This document shows, in pieces, positions 1-7,339 of a stretch of DNA of 64,000 nucleotides (position 1 is the first letter of the stretch; every line of letters begins with the position of its first letter). Position numbers and translations under genes: made by a program. This DNA comes from a virus: IMG/VR virus record IMGVR_UViG_3300020215_000052, positions 1 through 64,000 of that record, one strand, 5' to 3'. Under the pieces are notes generated by a model that ran no database searches, was not told the origin of the DNA, and saw nothing but the letters and a program-made list of their open reading frames with translations.

Positions 1-156
1 GGCGTATGCCCCCTCCTTCAGCAGTCTCCGGACGTGCCCTCTTTTGGTAAGTACGTACACCCACTGGTCATGGTCCTGGATGACCTCACCGTCGGCAACC
101 TTGCGGCTGCCGTCAGCCCGCAACCCGCGCACTCGTTTGCCAAGCCACCACGACAT
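1..156 (-). CDS. Partial hypothetical protein, cut by left window edge
   Basis: An open minus-strand frame starts with ATG at 156 and runs off the window after 52 codons. A GGAGG Shine-Dalgarno lies a few bases upstream. The visible N-terminus begins MSWWLGKRVRG and is basic, followed by a KVADGEVIQDHDQWVYVL segment that looks like a small beta-rich domain. It sits 47 bp downstream of the next minus-strand gene, so the two probably form one leftward operon. I do not recognise the family, and the C-terminus is unseen. Confidence 0.5.
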   Translation of the reverse strand, partial: MSWWLGKRVRGLRADGSRKVADGEVIQDHDQWVYVLTKRGHVRRLLKEGAYA

Positions 157-203
157 GTCGCCTCCATCCGGGTTGCCCCCGGCCACTCTCAGCCCGACGC
201 CAA

Positions 204-458
204 CTACGTCTCGCTCCCGCTCCCCCGCGTCGTCGGCACCCGCTTCGCCTTGTCCGCCGCCTTCACCGCCGTCAGCCCGGCCCTGACGAGCCGGTCAATG
301 CAGTCGTTGATCGTCGGCTTCTTCCCCGTCAGCGCGTTGACTCGCCGCTGCTCGGCCAGGACCCAGTCCATCACGGCCGTCAGCGTGTCCGGGTAGATGG
401 ACCACCCGACCTTCTTGGGCCTGCCCCGGGTCGCGGTCTTCTCTTTCTTCGTGGCCAT
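204..458 (-). CDS. Small basic protein with AT-hook-like N-terminus
   Basis: An 84-residue protein. The ATG at 458 is chosen because GGAGGGGAG sits 5 nt upstream; an upstream in-frame extension to 521 has no such signal. The N-terminus is Lys/Arg rich and contains RGRPKK, the core of an AT-hook. It is followed by a helical region (PDTLTAVMDWVLAEQRRVNALTGKK is not quoted further) resembling a small DNA-binding fold such as ribbon-helix-helix. DNA binding is inferred from composition, not from a recognised family. It is divergent from the rightward genes across an AT-richer gap. Confidence 0.6.
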   Translation of the reverse strand: MATKKEKTATRGRPKKVGWSIYPDTLTAVMDWVLAEQRRVNALTGKKPTINDCIDRLVRAGLTAVKAADKAKRVPTTRGSGSET

Positions 459-564
459 GTAGCTCCCCTCCAGTTCGGAGAGGGAGAGTACCACGACGCC
501 CGCGCCTTCCTGCCGCTCCATCCAGCCTCCAGGCTAAAGAACGAATGCCGTACAGACGATATTC

Positions 565-593
565 TTGATCATTTATGATGCGTTGTCTATAGC
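565..593 (+). promoter_or_regulatory. Candidate sigma-70 promoter with internal palindrome
   Basis: TTGATC (565-570), 17 bp, TATAGC (588-593): four of six matches in each box. The spacer holds the inverted repeat ATCAT-TT-ATGAT at 568-579, a possible operator. It lies in the divergent, AT-richer gap between the 458 minus gene and the 700 plus gene. Confidence 0.35.
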
Positions 594-699
594 AATGGTT
601 ACAAAAGTTCTTGCAGTCAACCCCCGCCCGTGGCATCCTGACCCTGTACCCACCCCGGGGCCTTCCGGTGGGGGTCGGCGACCTTCGGCGGAGACGCCC

Positions 700-1119
700 A
701 TGCCCAAGGAGAACAACGGCCGCGGGCTCCATCCCGACGCCGTCATCGATGGTGGCTGCTCAGATGGCTGCTGCGACTACTACCGCTGCCCCCACTGCGG
801 GCGCTCATGGAGCGTGGAGCCCGACAAGCGCATGCCCGGAGAGCCCAAGCCGCACACGCCTGACACGCTTCGGCTACGGCGCGGGGCGGTGGGCCGTGAC
901 CGTCTCCCGGCCGTGTGCGATGCGGAGCGGCTGACCGGCGCTGGCTGGGTGCGCTGCAGCACCGCCGCCCACGTCATACTCTCCACCGGACACCGCGTCT
1001 GCCGGCGCTGCGCCATCGAAGCGGACTGGTGGGAGTGCGTCGACCAGACGCCGGCAGAGGCTGCGGTCATCCAGCGCGGACGGGCGGTCCTCGCCAGGCG
1101 CGCCGCAGGCCCATCATGA
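700..1119 (+). CDS. Zinc-ribbon-like hypothetical protein
   Basis: A 139-residue protein starting MPKENNGRG. The start at 700 is preferred over an upstream in-frame ATG at 565, which lies inside the promoter region. Two Cys clusters are visible: CCDYYRCPHCG near residues 24-34 and CRRCAIEADWWEC near residues 104-116, fitting a structural zinc site. The next gene begins inside its stop codon (ATGA overlap), so it heads a translationally coupled operon. Function unknown. Confidence 0.6.
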   Translation: MPKENNGRGLHPDAVIDGGCSDGCCDYYRCPHCGRSWSVEPDKRMPGEPKPHTPDTLRLRRGAVGRDRLPAVCDAERLTGAGWVRCSTAAHVILSTGHRVCRRCAIEADWWECVDQTPAEAAVIQRGRAVLARRAAGPS

Positions 1120-1793
1120 CCCGCCAGGTCACCCGCGGGACCAACCTGGGCTGCACCCCGGCCTACCTCCCCCGGTGGGCCCGGGTGGTCCGGGAGATGG
1201 AGGCGGGCGGGAGGCCTGGGCCTTCGAGCTCGGGGCAGGGGAGACCACGGACGAGACGACCCCCTGCCGGGACCAGGCGGAGGCCGAGCGGCCCTTCGAC
1301 AAGGCCGTGGACGCCTACCTGGGCAGGGCCAGGCGGGCGGCGTGAACGAGGGCGGCGGCGGTGCGGGGGGAGGTGTGGGCGGCGCGGTGGGAGGTGTCGG
1401 CGGCGCGTGGCGTGGGCCCGCGGCCGCTGCTGGGAACGGTCGCGGAGATCACCGCGGCCATCCAACAGAGTCCACGGCGACTGGTACGTGGGCATCGCCG
1501 CTCCGGGCCGGCAGCCGCTTCTGGAGTGCGTGCGAATCTGCACGTCAGGTGGGGCATCGGCCGAGGCCCCGGGGCTACCGGCTGCGATCGCCGCCGCCTA
1601 CCGAGCTATGGGTCCCCGTGTAGACCCCTGCGCGCTCTTCGATGGCCCGCCGCCGGAGAAGGTCTCTCGTTGCATGTCCGGCAGCGACGGCGAGTGCTTC
1701 TGGAAGCACTGCCCGCAGTTGCGCGACGGCGAACCTGAGCGGTCGCATCGCCACTGCCCGCTCGATCGCAACGGTTTCGACGACGAGGAATGA
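1116..1793 (+). CDS. Composite or frameshifted hypothetical ORF
   Basis: The frame is open from ATG 1116 (ATGA overlap with the previous stop) to 1793, but its middle does not read like protein. Residues 1-32 (MTRQVTRGTNLGC...) and the last about 105 residues (HGDWYVGIAAPGRQ..., with several Cys and His) look genuine. Between about 1210 and 1345 the plausible reading is one base back: REAWAFELGAGETTDETT to a TGA at 1343-1345. From 1354 to 1467 that same alternative frame resembles the end of the gene at 60625. The locus therefore looks like decayed or frameshifted genes rather than one protein. The Cys-rich 3-prime part may be an independent gene whose start I cannot identify. Confidence 0.4.
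   Translation: MTRQVTRGTNLGCTPAYLPRWARVVREMEAGGRPGPSSSGQGRPRTRRPPAGTRRRPSGPSTRPWTPTWAGPGGRRERGRRRCGGRCGRRGGRCRRRVAWARGRCWERSRRSPRPSNRVHGDWYVGIAAPGRQPLLECVRICTSGGASAEAPGLPAAIAAAYRAMGPRVDPCALFDGPPPEKVSRCMSGSDGECFWKHCPQLRDGEPERSHRHCPLDRNGFDDEE
1354..1467 (+). repeat. Diverged copy of the 3-prime end of the 60625 gene
   Basis: The DNA here closely resembles 61261-61364. Both contain GCGGCGGTGCGGGG, GAGGTGTGG, CGTGGGCCCGCGG and, at the end, GCGGCCATCCAACA. Translated in the matching frame both give VRGEVW...VGPR...TVAEITAAIQ. In this copy an in-frame TGA at 1343-1345 interrupts the reading just upstream, so it is a remnant of a duplication about 60 kb away. Confidence 0.65.
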
Positions 1794-2245
1794 TCCCGCC
1801 CCGTGAGGGGCTCAGGTGGAGGTGGAGCTTGGGAGTGAAGAAGTTGGTGCGGGTGCTGAGGACTGAGGAGTGGGACATCTGCGCGATCCGGCTGGTGCTG
1901 CCCTGCCGGTATAAGGACAAGTACGTCCCCCACGACTTTCCGGGACGGACGCGGAAGGTGCTCACCCTGACCTATGATCTTCTCACGGAGACGACGGGCC
2001 GGGTCCGGGACTGGCCAGCCGACCGGGGCGCCTGCGACATCCAGATGAAGGTGGGGGCCGAGGGCAGCTACGAGGTACTCGGACCCAACGATGTGGTGCT
2101 CTTCTCCCGGTCCAACGACTACGTCCCCCGCTGGGTCCCGCGAGACGGCGACCATATCATCATCAGCATCGCGGCAGACGGGACGATGTACGACCTCCCG
2201 CGAATCAGAGCCAACGACTTCTTTGACGCTGATGAGGGACGGTGA
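1790..2245 (+). CDS. Hypothetical protein
   Basis: A 151-residue protein whose ATG overlaps the previous stop (ATGA). It has a mixed beta-rich sequence with a central YVPHDFPGRTRKVLTLTYD segment and a C-terminus rich in acidic residues. No Cys pairs, membrane segment or signal peptide. The following HTH gene starts with GTG inside its stop codon (GTGA), so it is translationally coupled on both sides. Family not recognised. Confidence 0.6.
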   Translation: MIPPREGLRWRWSLGVKKLVRVLRTEEWDICAIRLVLPCRYKDKYVPHDFPGRTRKVLTLTYDLLTETTGRVRDWPADRGACDIQMKVGAEGSYEVLGPNDVVLFSRSNDYVPRWVPRDGDHIIISIAADGTMYDLPRIRANDFFDADEGR

Positions 2246-2814
2246 GCCGGCACTTCACCCCAGACTGGGTTACACCTCCCGGGGACACGATCCGGGACCT
2301 GCTGGCCGAGCGCGGCTGGACGGTCGCCGAGTTCGCCAGCCGAATGGGTCTGGACGAGGCAGCGTGCGGTGGGCTCCTGGGCGGGCGGGAGCGAATCACG
2401 CTCCGGACGGCCCGGCTTCTCGCCTCGACCCTCGGGGCATCGGTCGCTTTCTGGGTGACGAGGGATGCCCAGTACCTCTCCGACCGGGAGAGGCTTGACT
2501 TGCACGGATCAAGTACTCACGTCGGTTGCCGCTCACGGCTACCGACGGCTGAGGACAAGGGGGAGCGACATGCAGCACAAGTGCCACGCCTACGACTGCC
2601 AGACCCCGGTCCCGCCCCGCATGTGGGGCTGCCGGAAGCACTGGGCCATGGTCCCGAAGCACCTCCAGCGGTTGCTCTGGTCGGTCTACCGAGAAGGGCA
2701 GGAGGCGCGGAAGGACGCCACCACCGATTACAGGCTGGTGGCTGGCGCTGTCCGAAACGCTGTTGCAGCTGCAGAGGGGCGCATCACCTGGGAGCGGGCA
2801 CAGACCGGGGTTGA
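2242..2814 (+). CDS. HigA-like XRE DNA-binding protein
   Basis: GTG start overlapping the previous TGA. Residues 12-80 (PPGDTIRDLLAERGWTVAEF through RTARLLASTLGASVAFWV) match the HigA/VapI antidote-type helix-turn-helix, including the proximal PG-x-x-I/L motif and the FW near the end. Residues beyond about 90 are low-complexity and overlap the next gene by 245 nt. The true protein probably ends near 2500 or the frame has shifted there. No HigB toxin is seen beside it, so a regulator role is as likely as an antitoxin role. Confidence 0.55.
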   Translation: MSRHFTPDWVTPPGDTIRDLLAERGWTVAEFASRMGLDEAACGGLLGGRERITLRTARLLASTLGASVAFWVTRDAQYLSDRERLDLHGSSTHVGCRSRLPTAEDKGERHAAQVPRLRLPDPGPAPHVGLPEALGHGPEAPPAVALVGLPRRAGGAEGRHHRLQAGGWRCPKRCCSCRGAHHLGAGTDRG

Positions 2815-2875
2815 CCGCATGGCCGCATCTGTTGGCTTGCCCACGATCGGGCTGCAACCGGAGGGCATCCGGTGA
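2570..2875 (+). CDS. Small phage zinc-binding protein
   Basis: A 101-residue protein. ATG 2570 is chosen because GGGGAGCGAC precedes it. The N-terminus carries C-x4-C then C-x3-H (MQHKCHAYDCQ ... MWGCRKHW), a layout common in short phage zinc-binding proteins. This is followed by a helical VPKHLQRLLWSVYREGQ segment typical of that group. Role unknown. It overlaps the downstream membrane gene by a GTGA junction. Confidence 0.65.
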   Translation: MQHKCHAYDCQTPVPPRMWGCRKHWAMVPKHLQRLLWSVYREGQEARKDATTDYRLVAGAVRNAVAAAEGRITWERAQTGVDRMAASVGLPTIGLQPEGIR

Positions 2876-3099
2876 CACTCAGCTTCACCGTGGCCCTCGG
2901 CATCGCCCTGGTCCTCCTGGTCGTCCTCCTGTGGCTGCGGCTCTCACCCGCGCACGAGGCTGGGCAGCAGGAAAGCGACGCCGGCGCCAACAGCATCCTG
3001 ACCGCATCGAGCCCTCTGGCGAGGTCTCCCGTGATGCGGCGTAGCTTGGGCCGACGGCCCCGCGAGCCAGACCAGCCCGAGCCCTGCGCCGCTGGGTGA
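2872..3099 (+). CDS. Small single-pass membrane protein
   Basis: A 75-residue protein starting with GTG inside the preceding stop. Residues 3-23 (LSFTVALGIALVLLVVLLWL) form one clear membrane helix. The rest is a short charged tail rich in Arg, Glu and Pro, probably cytoplasmic. No signal-peptidase motif. Such genes in phages include holins, superinfection-exclusion proteins and unknowns; nothing here decides between them. Confidence 0.5.
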   Translation: MTLSFTVALGIALVLLVVLLWLRLSPAHEAGQQESDAGANSILTASSPLARSPVMRRSLGRRPREPDQPEPCAAG

Positions 3100-3105
3100 C
3101 AGACG

Positions 3106-3231
3106 GTGGCCCGGGGCTGGCGCGGAGCGCGTGTCCCCGACTCGCTGGCAGGGGGTCATCTGCCGGCTCCAAGCCCTGACCCGGGATGGGCTCCGGATGT
3201 GGAGGTGGTGAGTTTTGAACATCCCCCTTGA
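3106..3231 (+). CDS. Possible 41-residue ORF
   Basis: A GTG-initiated frame between two better genes; it ends 17 nt inside the next gene. Its composition (RGWRGARVPDSLAGG) resembles neighbouring small phage proteins. There is no strong ribosome-binding site, so this is only a candidate. Confidence 0.25.
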   Translation: MARGWRGARVPDSLAGGHLPAPSPDPGWAPDVEVVSFEHPP

Positions 3232-3436
3232 CGACCCTCGTACCAACCGGCTTTTGGCGCTCCTCGGTTCCCTCTCCCGGGAGGAGCGAGCGCGACTGGC
3301 CCTCCGGCTCCTCCGCGGAGTGGTTGGTCCTCTGGTGTTCGCGGAGGTGGGCGCCAAGGTCGTGGGTGTCGTGGACCTGCGGGAGCGACCCGCAGGGAGA
3401 AAGGGCGCCACTCGCGCACGGAGGAACCCATCGTGA
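3215..3436 (+). CDS. Small hypothetical protein
   Basis: A 73-residue protein with a TTG start, supported by GGAGGTGG 6-8 nt upstream. The first 40 residues form a Leu/Arg-rich amphipathic helix pair (LLALLGSLSREERARLALRLL). They are followed by a short hydrophobic stretch and a basic tail. The next gene starts with GTG in its stop codon. Function unknown. Confidence 0.5.
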   Translation: MNIPLDDPRTNRLLALLGSLSREERARLALRLLRGVVGPLVFAEVGAKVVGVVDLRERPAGRKGATRARRNPS

Positions 3437-3834
3437 GAGCCGAGCATCCGGACGGCACGGTGGCCGCCGACGTCGCCCTGGTGGCCCTCCAACACGCGCT
3501 TGCCGACCTGGCCGGGGCCGAGGAGGGTACAGCCCCCCTGGAGAGCCTGGCGCTCCTGCGGGAGGAGCTGCGCCGACTGCGGGCGCTGCTGGAGTGGCCG
3601 AGCCGAGCGGAGCCGCCTCAGCCGGAGGAAGTGGCGCGGGGCTTCTTGTGGTGGATGCGGAGCGGTGAGCATGGCCGCTGGTACCCGCTGCCGAGTGCTC
3701 TGGTCGTGGTGGCCGGGCAGGTGGGGACGCTTTCCCAGTCTGGAGACGCCGGGCGGTTCATCCCCCTATCGTTGTCTCGCCGAGACCGTTACCGCTGTCA
3801 CGATGGGGCATGCCGGCCCGCCCCTCTCCCCTGA
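3433..3834 (+). CDS. Hypothetical protein, helical
   Basis: A 133-residue protein with a GTG start overlapping the previous TGA. The N-terminal half is Ala/Leu/Glu-rich and likely helical (ALADLAGAEEG, LALLREELRRLRALLEW). The C-terminal half (FLWWMRSGEHGRWYPL) looks like a small beta unit. No known motif. It belongs to the same overlapping operon as its neighbours. Confidence 0.5.
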   Translation: MRAEHPDGTVAADVALVALQHALADLAGAEEGTAPLESLALLREELRRLRALLEWPSRAEPPQPEEVARGFLWWMRSGEHGRWYPLPSALVVVAGQVGTLSQSGDAGRFIPLSLSRRDRYRCHDGACRPAPLP

Positions 3835-3857
3835 CCCTGCTGCTGATGAGGTGCCCC

Positions 3858-4565
3858 GTGGCTGCTGATGTGACCGTGACCATCCCCCTGAACCTGGCCC
3901 TCGCCGTGGAGGTGGAGCGCCTGGCAGCTCGCCGGGGGCAGTGGAAGGAGAGCAACAGGAAGAAGGCGGCCCGGGCCGCTGCTCCTCCTGCTCTGCCGTC
4001 GCATTCTGCTCCCCCCCTGCCGCCGCCCCTGGCCGCACCGGAGGCCGTCCGGGGCCTGGAGGAGGAGGCCCTGGACAACGACTGCGACGACGCCTCCCAG
4101 GTGCCGTCCGTCGCTGACGCAGAGCCGGCTGGCGGGCCTGCAACGACTGCGCCGACAACGACTGCGCCGACAACGACTGCAACGACTGCGCCGACAACGA
4201 CTGCGCCGGTAGCCGAACCCGTAGCTGAGGCCCCGCCCCCGGCGCCCCTGGCGGCGACGTCACCGGCTACGCCGCAGATCACCGACCCCGCCGGCTTCCT
4301 GTCCGCCGTCCAGACCTGGTGGCGGTGCAGCGACGGGACCGTCTGGGAGACCCGGCGCGAAGCCGTTGCATGGCGCCGGGTTCACGGCGGCCTCCCCGTG
4401 GTCCACCAGCGAGCAGGGGCGGCAGTGGTCGTGCCGCTCTCCCCTCCTGTCCAGGTGGGGAGGGGTCTGCTCCGCGAGGTGAGACGGGCAGTGGAGGAGG
4501 CGGGGCCGCCGGTGCGGAGGTGGTTCCCTGGGTCGAGGCCACCGCGGGAGGGAGAGGCGGGCTGA
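3858..4565 (+). CDS. Thr/Pro/Ala-rich linker protein
   Basis: About 235 residues from GTG 3858, chosen for GAGGTG just upstream; in-frame ATGs at 3810 and 3846 are alternatives. The N-terminus (VTVTIPLNLALAVEVERLAARR) resembles a short DNA-binding or oligomerisation motif. The middle is a disordered TTAPTTTAPT linker encoded by a tandem 15-mer. The C-terminus (FLSAVQTWWRCSDGTVWETRREAVAWRR) is a compact domain of unknown role. It stops 20 bp before the Mom-like gene. Confidence 0.5.
   Translation: MAADVTVTIPLNLALAVEVERLAARRGQWKESNRKKAARAAAPPALPSHSAPPLPPPLAAPEAVRGLEEEALDNDCDDASQVPSVADAEPAGGPATTAPTTTAPTTTATTAPTTTAPVAEPVAEAPPPAPLAATSPATPQITDPAGFLSAVQTWWRCSDGTVWETRREAVAWRRVHGGLPVVHQRAGAAVVVPLSPPVQVGRGLLREVRRAVEEAGPPVRRWFPGSRPPREGEAG
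4141..4209 (+). repeat. Tandem 15-bp coding repeat
   Basis: Four copies of CAACGACTGCGCCGA/G plus a 9-bp partial unit, in frame, encoding the TTAPT linker. Near-identity of units suggests recent slippage expansion. Confidence 0.75.
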
Positions 4566-4585
4566 AGCAGACGGAGGAGGCGTAA

Positions 4586-5434
4586 GTGGAAGTGGACGCG
4601 TGCCAGCGTTGGCGGGAGCGGAGGGAGACCTACAGACCGGCTGGGGAGCCGATCGACCCTCGTCGGTATGGGGTCGAGGTGGCCCTGGAGGGGGAGGCGA
4701 AGCCCTTCTGTCGCCGGCATCATTACTCCGGCTCTTGGCCCGCCACCCGGCTGGCCGTCGGCCTCTACCGGGCCCGGCGGTGGATCACGCCCGAGCTCGT
4801 TGGCGTGGCCGCGTTCTCGGTCCCCATGCAGCCAGCCGCCATCCCCCGGTGGACCGGCCAGCCTGCAGATGCCGGGGTTGAGCTGGGCCGGCTCGTCCTC
4901 CTGGACGAGGTGGAGGCGAATGGCGAGAGCTTCTTCATTGCTCGCGCCCTCCGCCTGCTCGCCCAGGAGCTCCCCGAGGTCCGTGCCGTGCTTTCCTACT
5001 CGGACCCGATGCGGCGGACCACCGACGAGGGCCACATCGTCATGCCCGGGCACGTTGGGGGCGTCTACCAGGCGCTCTCCGCCCGCCACGTGGGCCGGTC
5101 AGCCTCTCGCTTTCTCCTGATGGACCGGTGGGGCCGGGTCGTGAGCGAACGGGCCCTATCCAAGATCCGGCTGGAGGAGCGGGGCCATGCCTACGCGTAT
5201 CAGCAGTTGCTCAGGGCCGGAGCCCCGCCCCGCCGCCCCTTCGAGGACGGTGCAGTCTACGTGGCCCGGGCCCTGGCGGAGGGGCCTTTCAGGCGCGTGA
5301 AGCACCCTGGGAACCTGGCGTACATCCTTGGGGTTGGCGGCCCGGCACAGCGTCGACAGGTCCTGGCCGGGGCTCCTGAGGGGCTCCCCTACCCCAAGTT
5401 CCTGACCGCCCCGCCGGACCACCTTGCGGCCTGA
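4586..5434 (+). CDS. Mom-like DNA adenine modification protein (GNAT fold)
   Basis: A 282-residue protein; GTG start 7 nt after GGAGGAGG. Features of the phage Mom-like family are visible: RHHYSG (44-49), ELGRLVLLDEV (99-109), NGESFFIARA (112-121), YSDP (138-141) and PGHVG...YQAL (154-164). Mu Mom modifies adenine in phage DNA to a carbamoylmethyl form that blocks restriction enzymes. The same protective role is inferred here; the exact modification is not readable from sequence. It stands apart from the methyltransferase cluster at 22.7-30.8 kb. Its 3-prime end overlaps the convergent SLOG gene by 46 bp. Confidence 0.8.
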   Translation: MEVDACQRWRERRETYRPAGEPIDPRRYGVEVALEGEAKPFCRRHHYSGSWPATRLAVGLYRARRWITPELVGVAAFSVPMQPAAIPRWTGQPADAGVELGRLVLLDEVEANGESFFIARALRLLAQELPEVRAVLSYSDPMRRTTDEGHIVMPGHVGGVYQALSARHVGRSASRFLLMDRWGRVVSERALSKIRLEERGHAYAYQQLLRAGAPPRRPFEDGAVYVARALAEGPFRRVKHPGNLAYILGVGGPAQRRQVLAGAPEGLPYPKFLTAPPDHLAA

Positions 5435-6159
5435 GCGGCTAGGGACTCCCTCACCAGCCGCCTTACCGCCGCCCCGATCCCGGGCGCCCCGCTCTCCCGG
5501 CTCCCCGCTACGTTGATCACCCTCACCCGATGCCTGGCGAGCCAGCCCACCACCTGCTCCACAACCTCGGCTCCCACCGGCCCCGGCCATGGGAGGTGGA
5601 GCCGGGGCCTGCCCATCTCCTCCGCCGCCCGCCAGGTGAACCCGGTTCCACCGGTGAGCCTCCCCACCAGGAGCGTCGCGTCGCTCTCCCGCACGTTGGC
5701 CCGGGTCCGGGGAGGGTAGCCCGACTGGGGGTACTCCAGGAGGCCGAGGGCAGCGAGCCAGGGGGCGGGGCCATCCTCGGTCAGCCAGCCCTTCGGCGCC
5801 CACCCAGCGGTGGGTACCGCTGCATCCTGGGCGCCTCTCAGTCCGCCCTGGTCCGCCCCCGTCTGGCCACCGGAGACCACCCGCTCCACCCCGAGGTAGG
5901 CCCCGGCCGGGATGTCGGTGCCTTCCAGCCACGCCGGTTGCACACCCAGAGCTGATGCCAGCGTCAGCAGCTCCACGCCTTCCGGCCACTCCTCCAGGGC
6001 GCCGCTCTCCAGGGCAGCGAGGCGGCCCAGGGCTCCCCGCTCGGGGGTGTCGCGCCACTGGAGGGAGGAGACGAGGGAGAGCCGGTCGAGTCCCGCTGCC
6101 TCACGGGCACGGAGGAGCCGGGATCCGCGGATGCGGGAGAGGGGGGAGGAGAAGGTCAT
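5389..6159 (-). CDS. XRE-like HTH fused to cpYpsA (SLOG) domain
   Basis: A 256-residue protein with GGAGGAG before ATG 6159. Residues 1-85 look like a divergent XRE-type regulator segment (LRAREAAGLDRLSL, ALGVQPAWLEG). Residues 92-240 match the circularly permuted YpsA family, historically labelled putative molybdenum carrier: VVSGGQTGADQGGL at the start, then GGWAPKGW-type, RESDATLLV, GGTGFTW and VINVAGSRES. This family belongs to the SLOG superfamily of nucleotide-ligand-binding Rossmann folds, so a ligand-controlled regulator is a reasonable inference. It is the last gene of the leftward operon. Confidence 0.75.
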   Translation of the reverse strand: MTFSSPLSRIRGSRLLRAREAAGLDRLSLVSSLQWRDTPERGALGRLAALESGALEEWPEGVELLTLASALGVQPAWLEGTDIPAGAYLGVERVVSGGQTGADQGGLRGAQDAAVPTAGWAPKGWLTEDGPAPWLAALGLLEYPQSGYPPRTRANVRESDATLLVGRLTGGTGFTWRAAEEMGRPRLHLPWPGPVGAEVVEQVVGWLARHRVRVINVAGSRESGAPGIGAAVRRLVRESLAAQAARWSGGAVRNLG

Positions 6160-6201
6160 TGGGATGCTCCTCCTTGCGGAGCCTCTGCAGGAACCTACCA
6201 G

Positions 6202-6567
6202 CTACGCGGGGGTAGTAGTCCTTGGCCCCCCGTGCCGGTGAAGCGCATCGAACCACTCCGCGATCTCGAAGAGTCCGGCTTCCCTCGCGGCCCGAGCCAT
6301 GGCAGCGGGGTCGGCGGTGCCCCGAGGATGAGACGGATGAGCAGCCACCGGGGCCGGAGGATCCAGCCCGGGCGTCTGCTGCGGTCCTGCCCAGAGGGCC
6401 GGCTCGATGCCCTTCACCGGGATCCAGTCGCCTTGTACGCAGACCCAAAGGCCGGTACCACTACCCCGCCGCTCCACCCGGATCAACTCCTCTCCGCCCG
6501 CTGCGGTGAGGAGCCACCACCAGCCCGGGACCGCCGGGGGAGACGGGGAGTAGGTGAGGTCAGGCAT
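6202..6567 (-). CDS. Hypothetical phage protein
   Basis: A 121-residue protein. Its ATG sits in the junction ATGCCTGA, overlapping the stop of the upstream gene by 8 nt. The N-terminal half (PGWWWLLTAAGGEELIRVERR, WVCVQGDWIPVKG) is a small beta domain of the kind seen in many short phage proteins. The C-terminal part is a helical segment (AARAAREAGLFEIAEWFDAL). Function not recognised. Confidence 0.55.
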   Translation of the reverse strand: MPDLTYSPSPPAVPGWWWLLTAAGGEELIRVERRGSGTGLWVCVQGDWIPVKGIEPALWAGPQQTPGLDPPAPVAAHPSHPRGTADPAAMARAAREAGLFEIAEWFDALHRHGGPRTTTPA

Positions 6568-6940
6568 CGGAGTCCTCCAGCGCCTTGACGGCCGCTTCCA
6601 ACTCGGGGACGGGCACCGACAGCCCGCCTACACTCCGGCCGGTGCGTCGCGAGAACCTCACCTCGTCGTAGTACCCGGCACCCCTGTCGATGACTACGAC
6701 CGCTTGGGTTGCGGTCGCACGCTTGAGCCGGTGTTGTCCGAGCACGGGCTCCCCCTCCCGCCTCAAAGTGACTATGGGCAGGCCCACAAGTTCCGCCTCG
6801 ACGAGCTGCCGCCTCGCGAGGCGGAGGCGCGAGTGCAGGTCCTGCGCCCACTCCCGAGCTGCGCGCAACTCCTCCTGCGCCTTCGCGCGCTCCGCTTCCA
6901 GGGAGGCCACCTGATGCCGCAGGGTGTCGATGTCAGGCAT
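6560..6940 (-). CDS. Coiled-coil hypothetical protein
   Basis: A 126-residue protein. ATG 6940 is chosen because it uses the same ATGCCTGA overlap with the upstream stop as the next gene does. Residues 5-50 are a strong coiled coil (VASLEAERAKAQEELRAAREW). The C-terminal half is a beta-rich unit (VVVIDRGAGYYDEVRFSRRT) ending in an acidic helix. It may be an accessory partner of the adjacent winged-helix protein; function unknown. Confidence 0.55.
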   Translation of the reverse strand: MPDIDTLRHQVASLEAERAKAQEELRAAREWAQDLHSRLRLARRQLVEAELVGLPIVTLRREGEPVLGQHRLKRATATQAVVVIDRGAGYYDEVRFSRRTGRSVGGLSVPVPELEAAVKALEDSDA

Positions 6941-7265
6941 TGGGAAGCCGATAGAGCCCCCACCGGACCTTGACCAGTCGCCCACGGGTCATCGCACGCC
7001 CTAGGACCGCGGCCAACTTCGCTGGCTCCATCTTGGTCTCGGCCTGCAGTTGAGAAAAGCGGGCCTCACCCCCAAGGCGTGCGAGCGCCTCCACTACATC
7101 CCGGACGAGCCCAGCGGGCAGCGGGGGGCGTTCCCCGCTCGCGGCGGCCAGTCGCTCCTTCAGCTCTCGCCGCCGCTCCCCGAGCACCCGCCGCTGCCGC
7201 TCAACCTCTTCAAGGCTTGCCCGCAATTCTTCCGCGCTTTGAGCCACCACCCCTCCCCCGAGCAT
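6933..7265 (-). CDS. Coiled coil plus winged-helix protein
   Basis: A 110-residue protein from ATG 7265; an in-frame GTG close behind a GGGGGAGG run is an alternative start. Residues 8-45 form a coiled coil (EELRASLEEVERQRR). Residues 52-108 look like a winged helix: LVRDVVEALARLGGEARFSQLQ, MEPAKLAAVLGRAMTRGRLVKV, GLYRL. First gene of the leftward operon, so it may be a regulator. Upstream lies a TTGACT promoter with a CTTTGAAC site. Confidence 0.6.
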   Translation of the reverse strand: MLGGGVVAQSAEELRASLEEVERQRRVLGERRRELKERLAAASGERPPLPAGLVRDVVEALARLGGEARFSQLQAETKMEPAKLAAVLGRAMTRGRLVKVRWGLYRLPNA

Positions 7266-7291
7266 CGGCGCTCGTTCAAAGATGACCTCTC

Positions 7292-7321
7292 AATATTGCC
7301 ACGCCTGCCGAGAAGAGTCAA
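7292..7321 (-). promoter_or_regulatory. Leftward promoter for the 7265-5389 operon
   Basis: On the minus strand, TTGACT (7321-7316), an 18-bp spacer, then AATATT (7297-7292). The motif CTTTGAAC (7281-7274, minus strand) lies just downstream of the -10 box. The same motif recurs inside the rightward promoter at 7757-7764, as expected for a shared repressor site. Confidence 0.5.
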
Positions 7322-7339
7322 CGCACTCTGAGAAAGATT

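Noticed and set aside
2242-2814. HigBA toxin-antitoxin pair
   Set aside because: Only the HigA-like part is seen; the neighbours have no RelE/HigB-like features.
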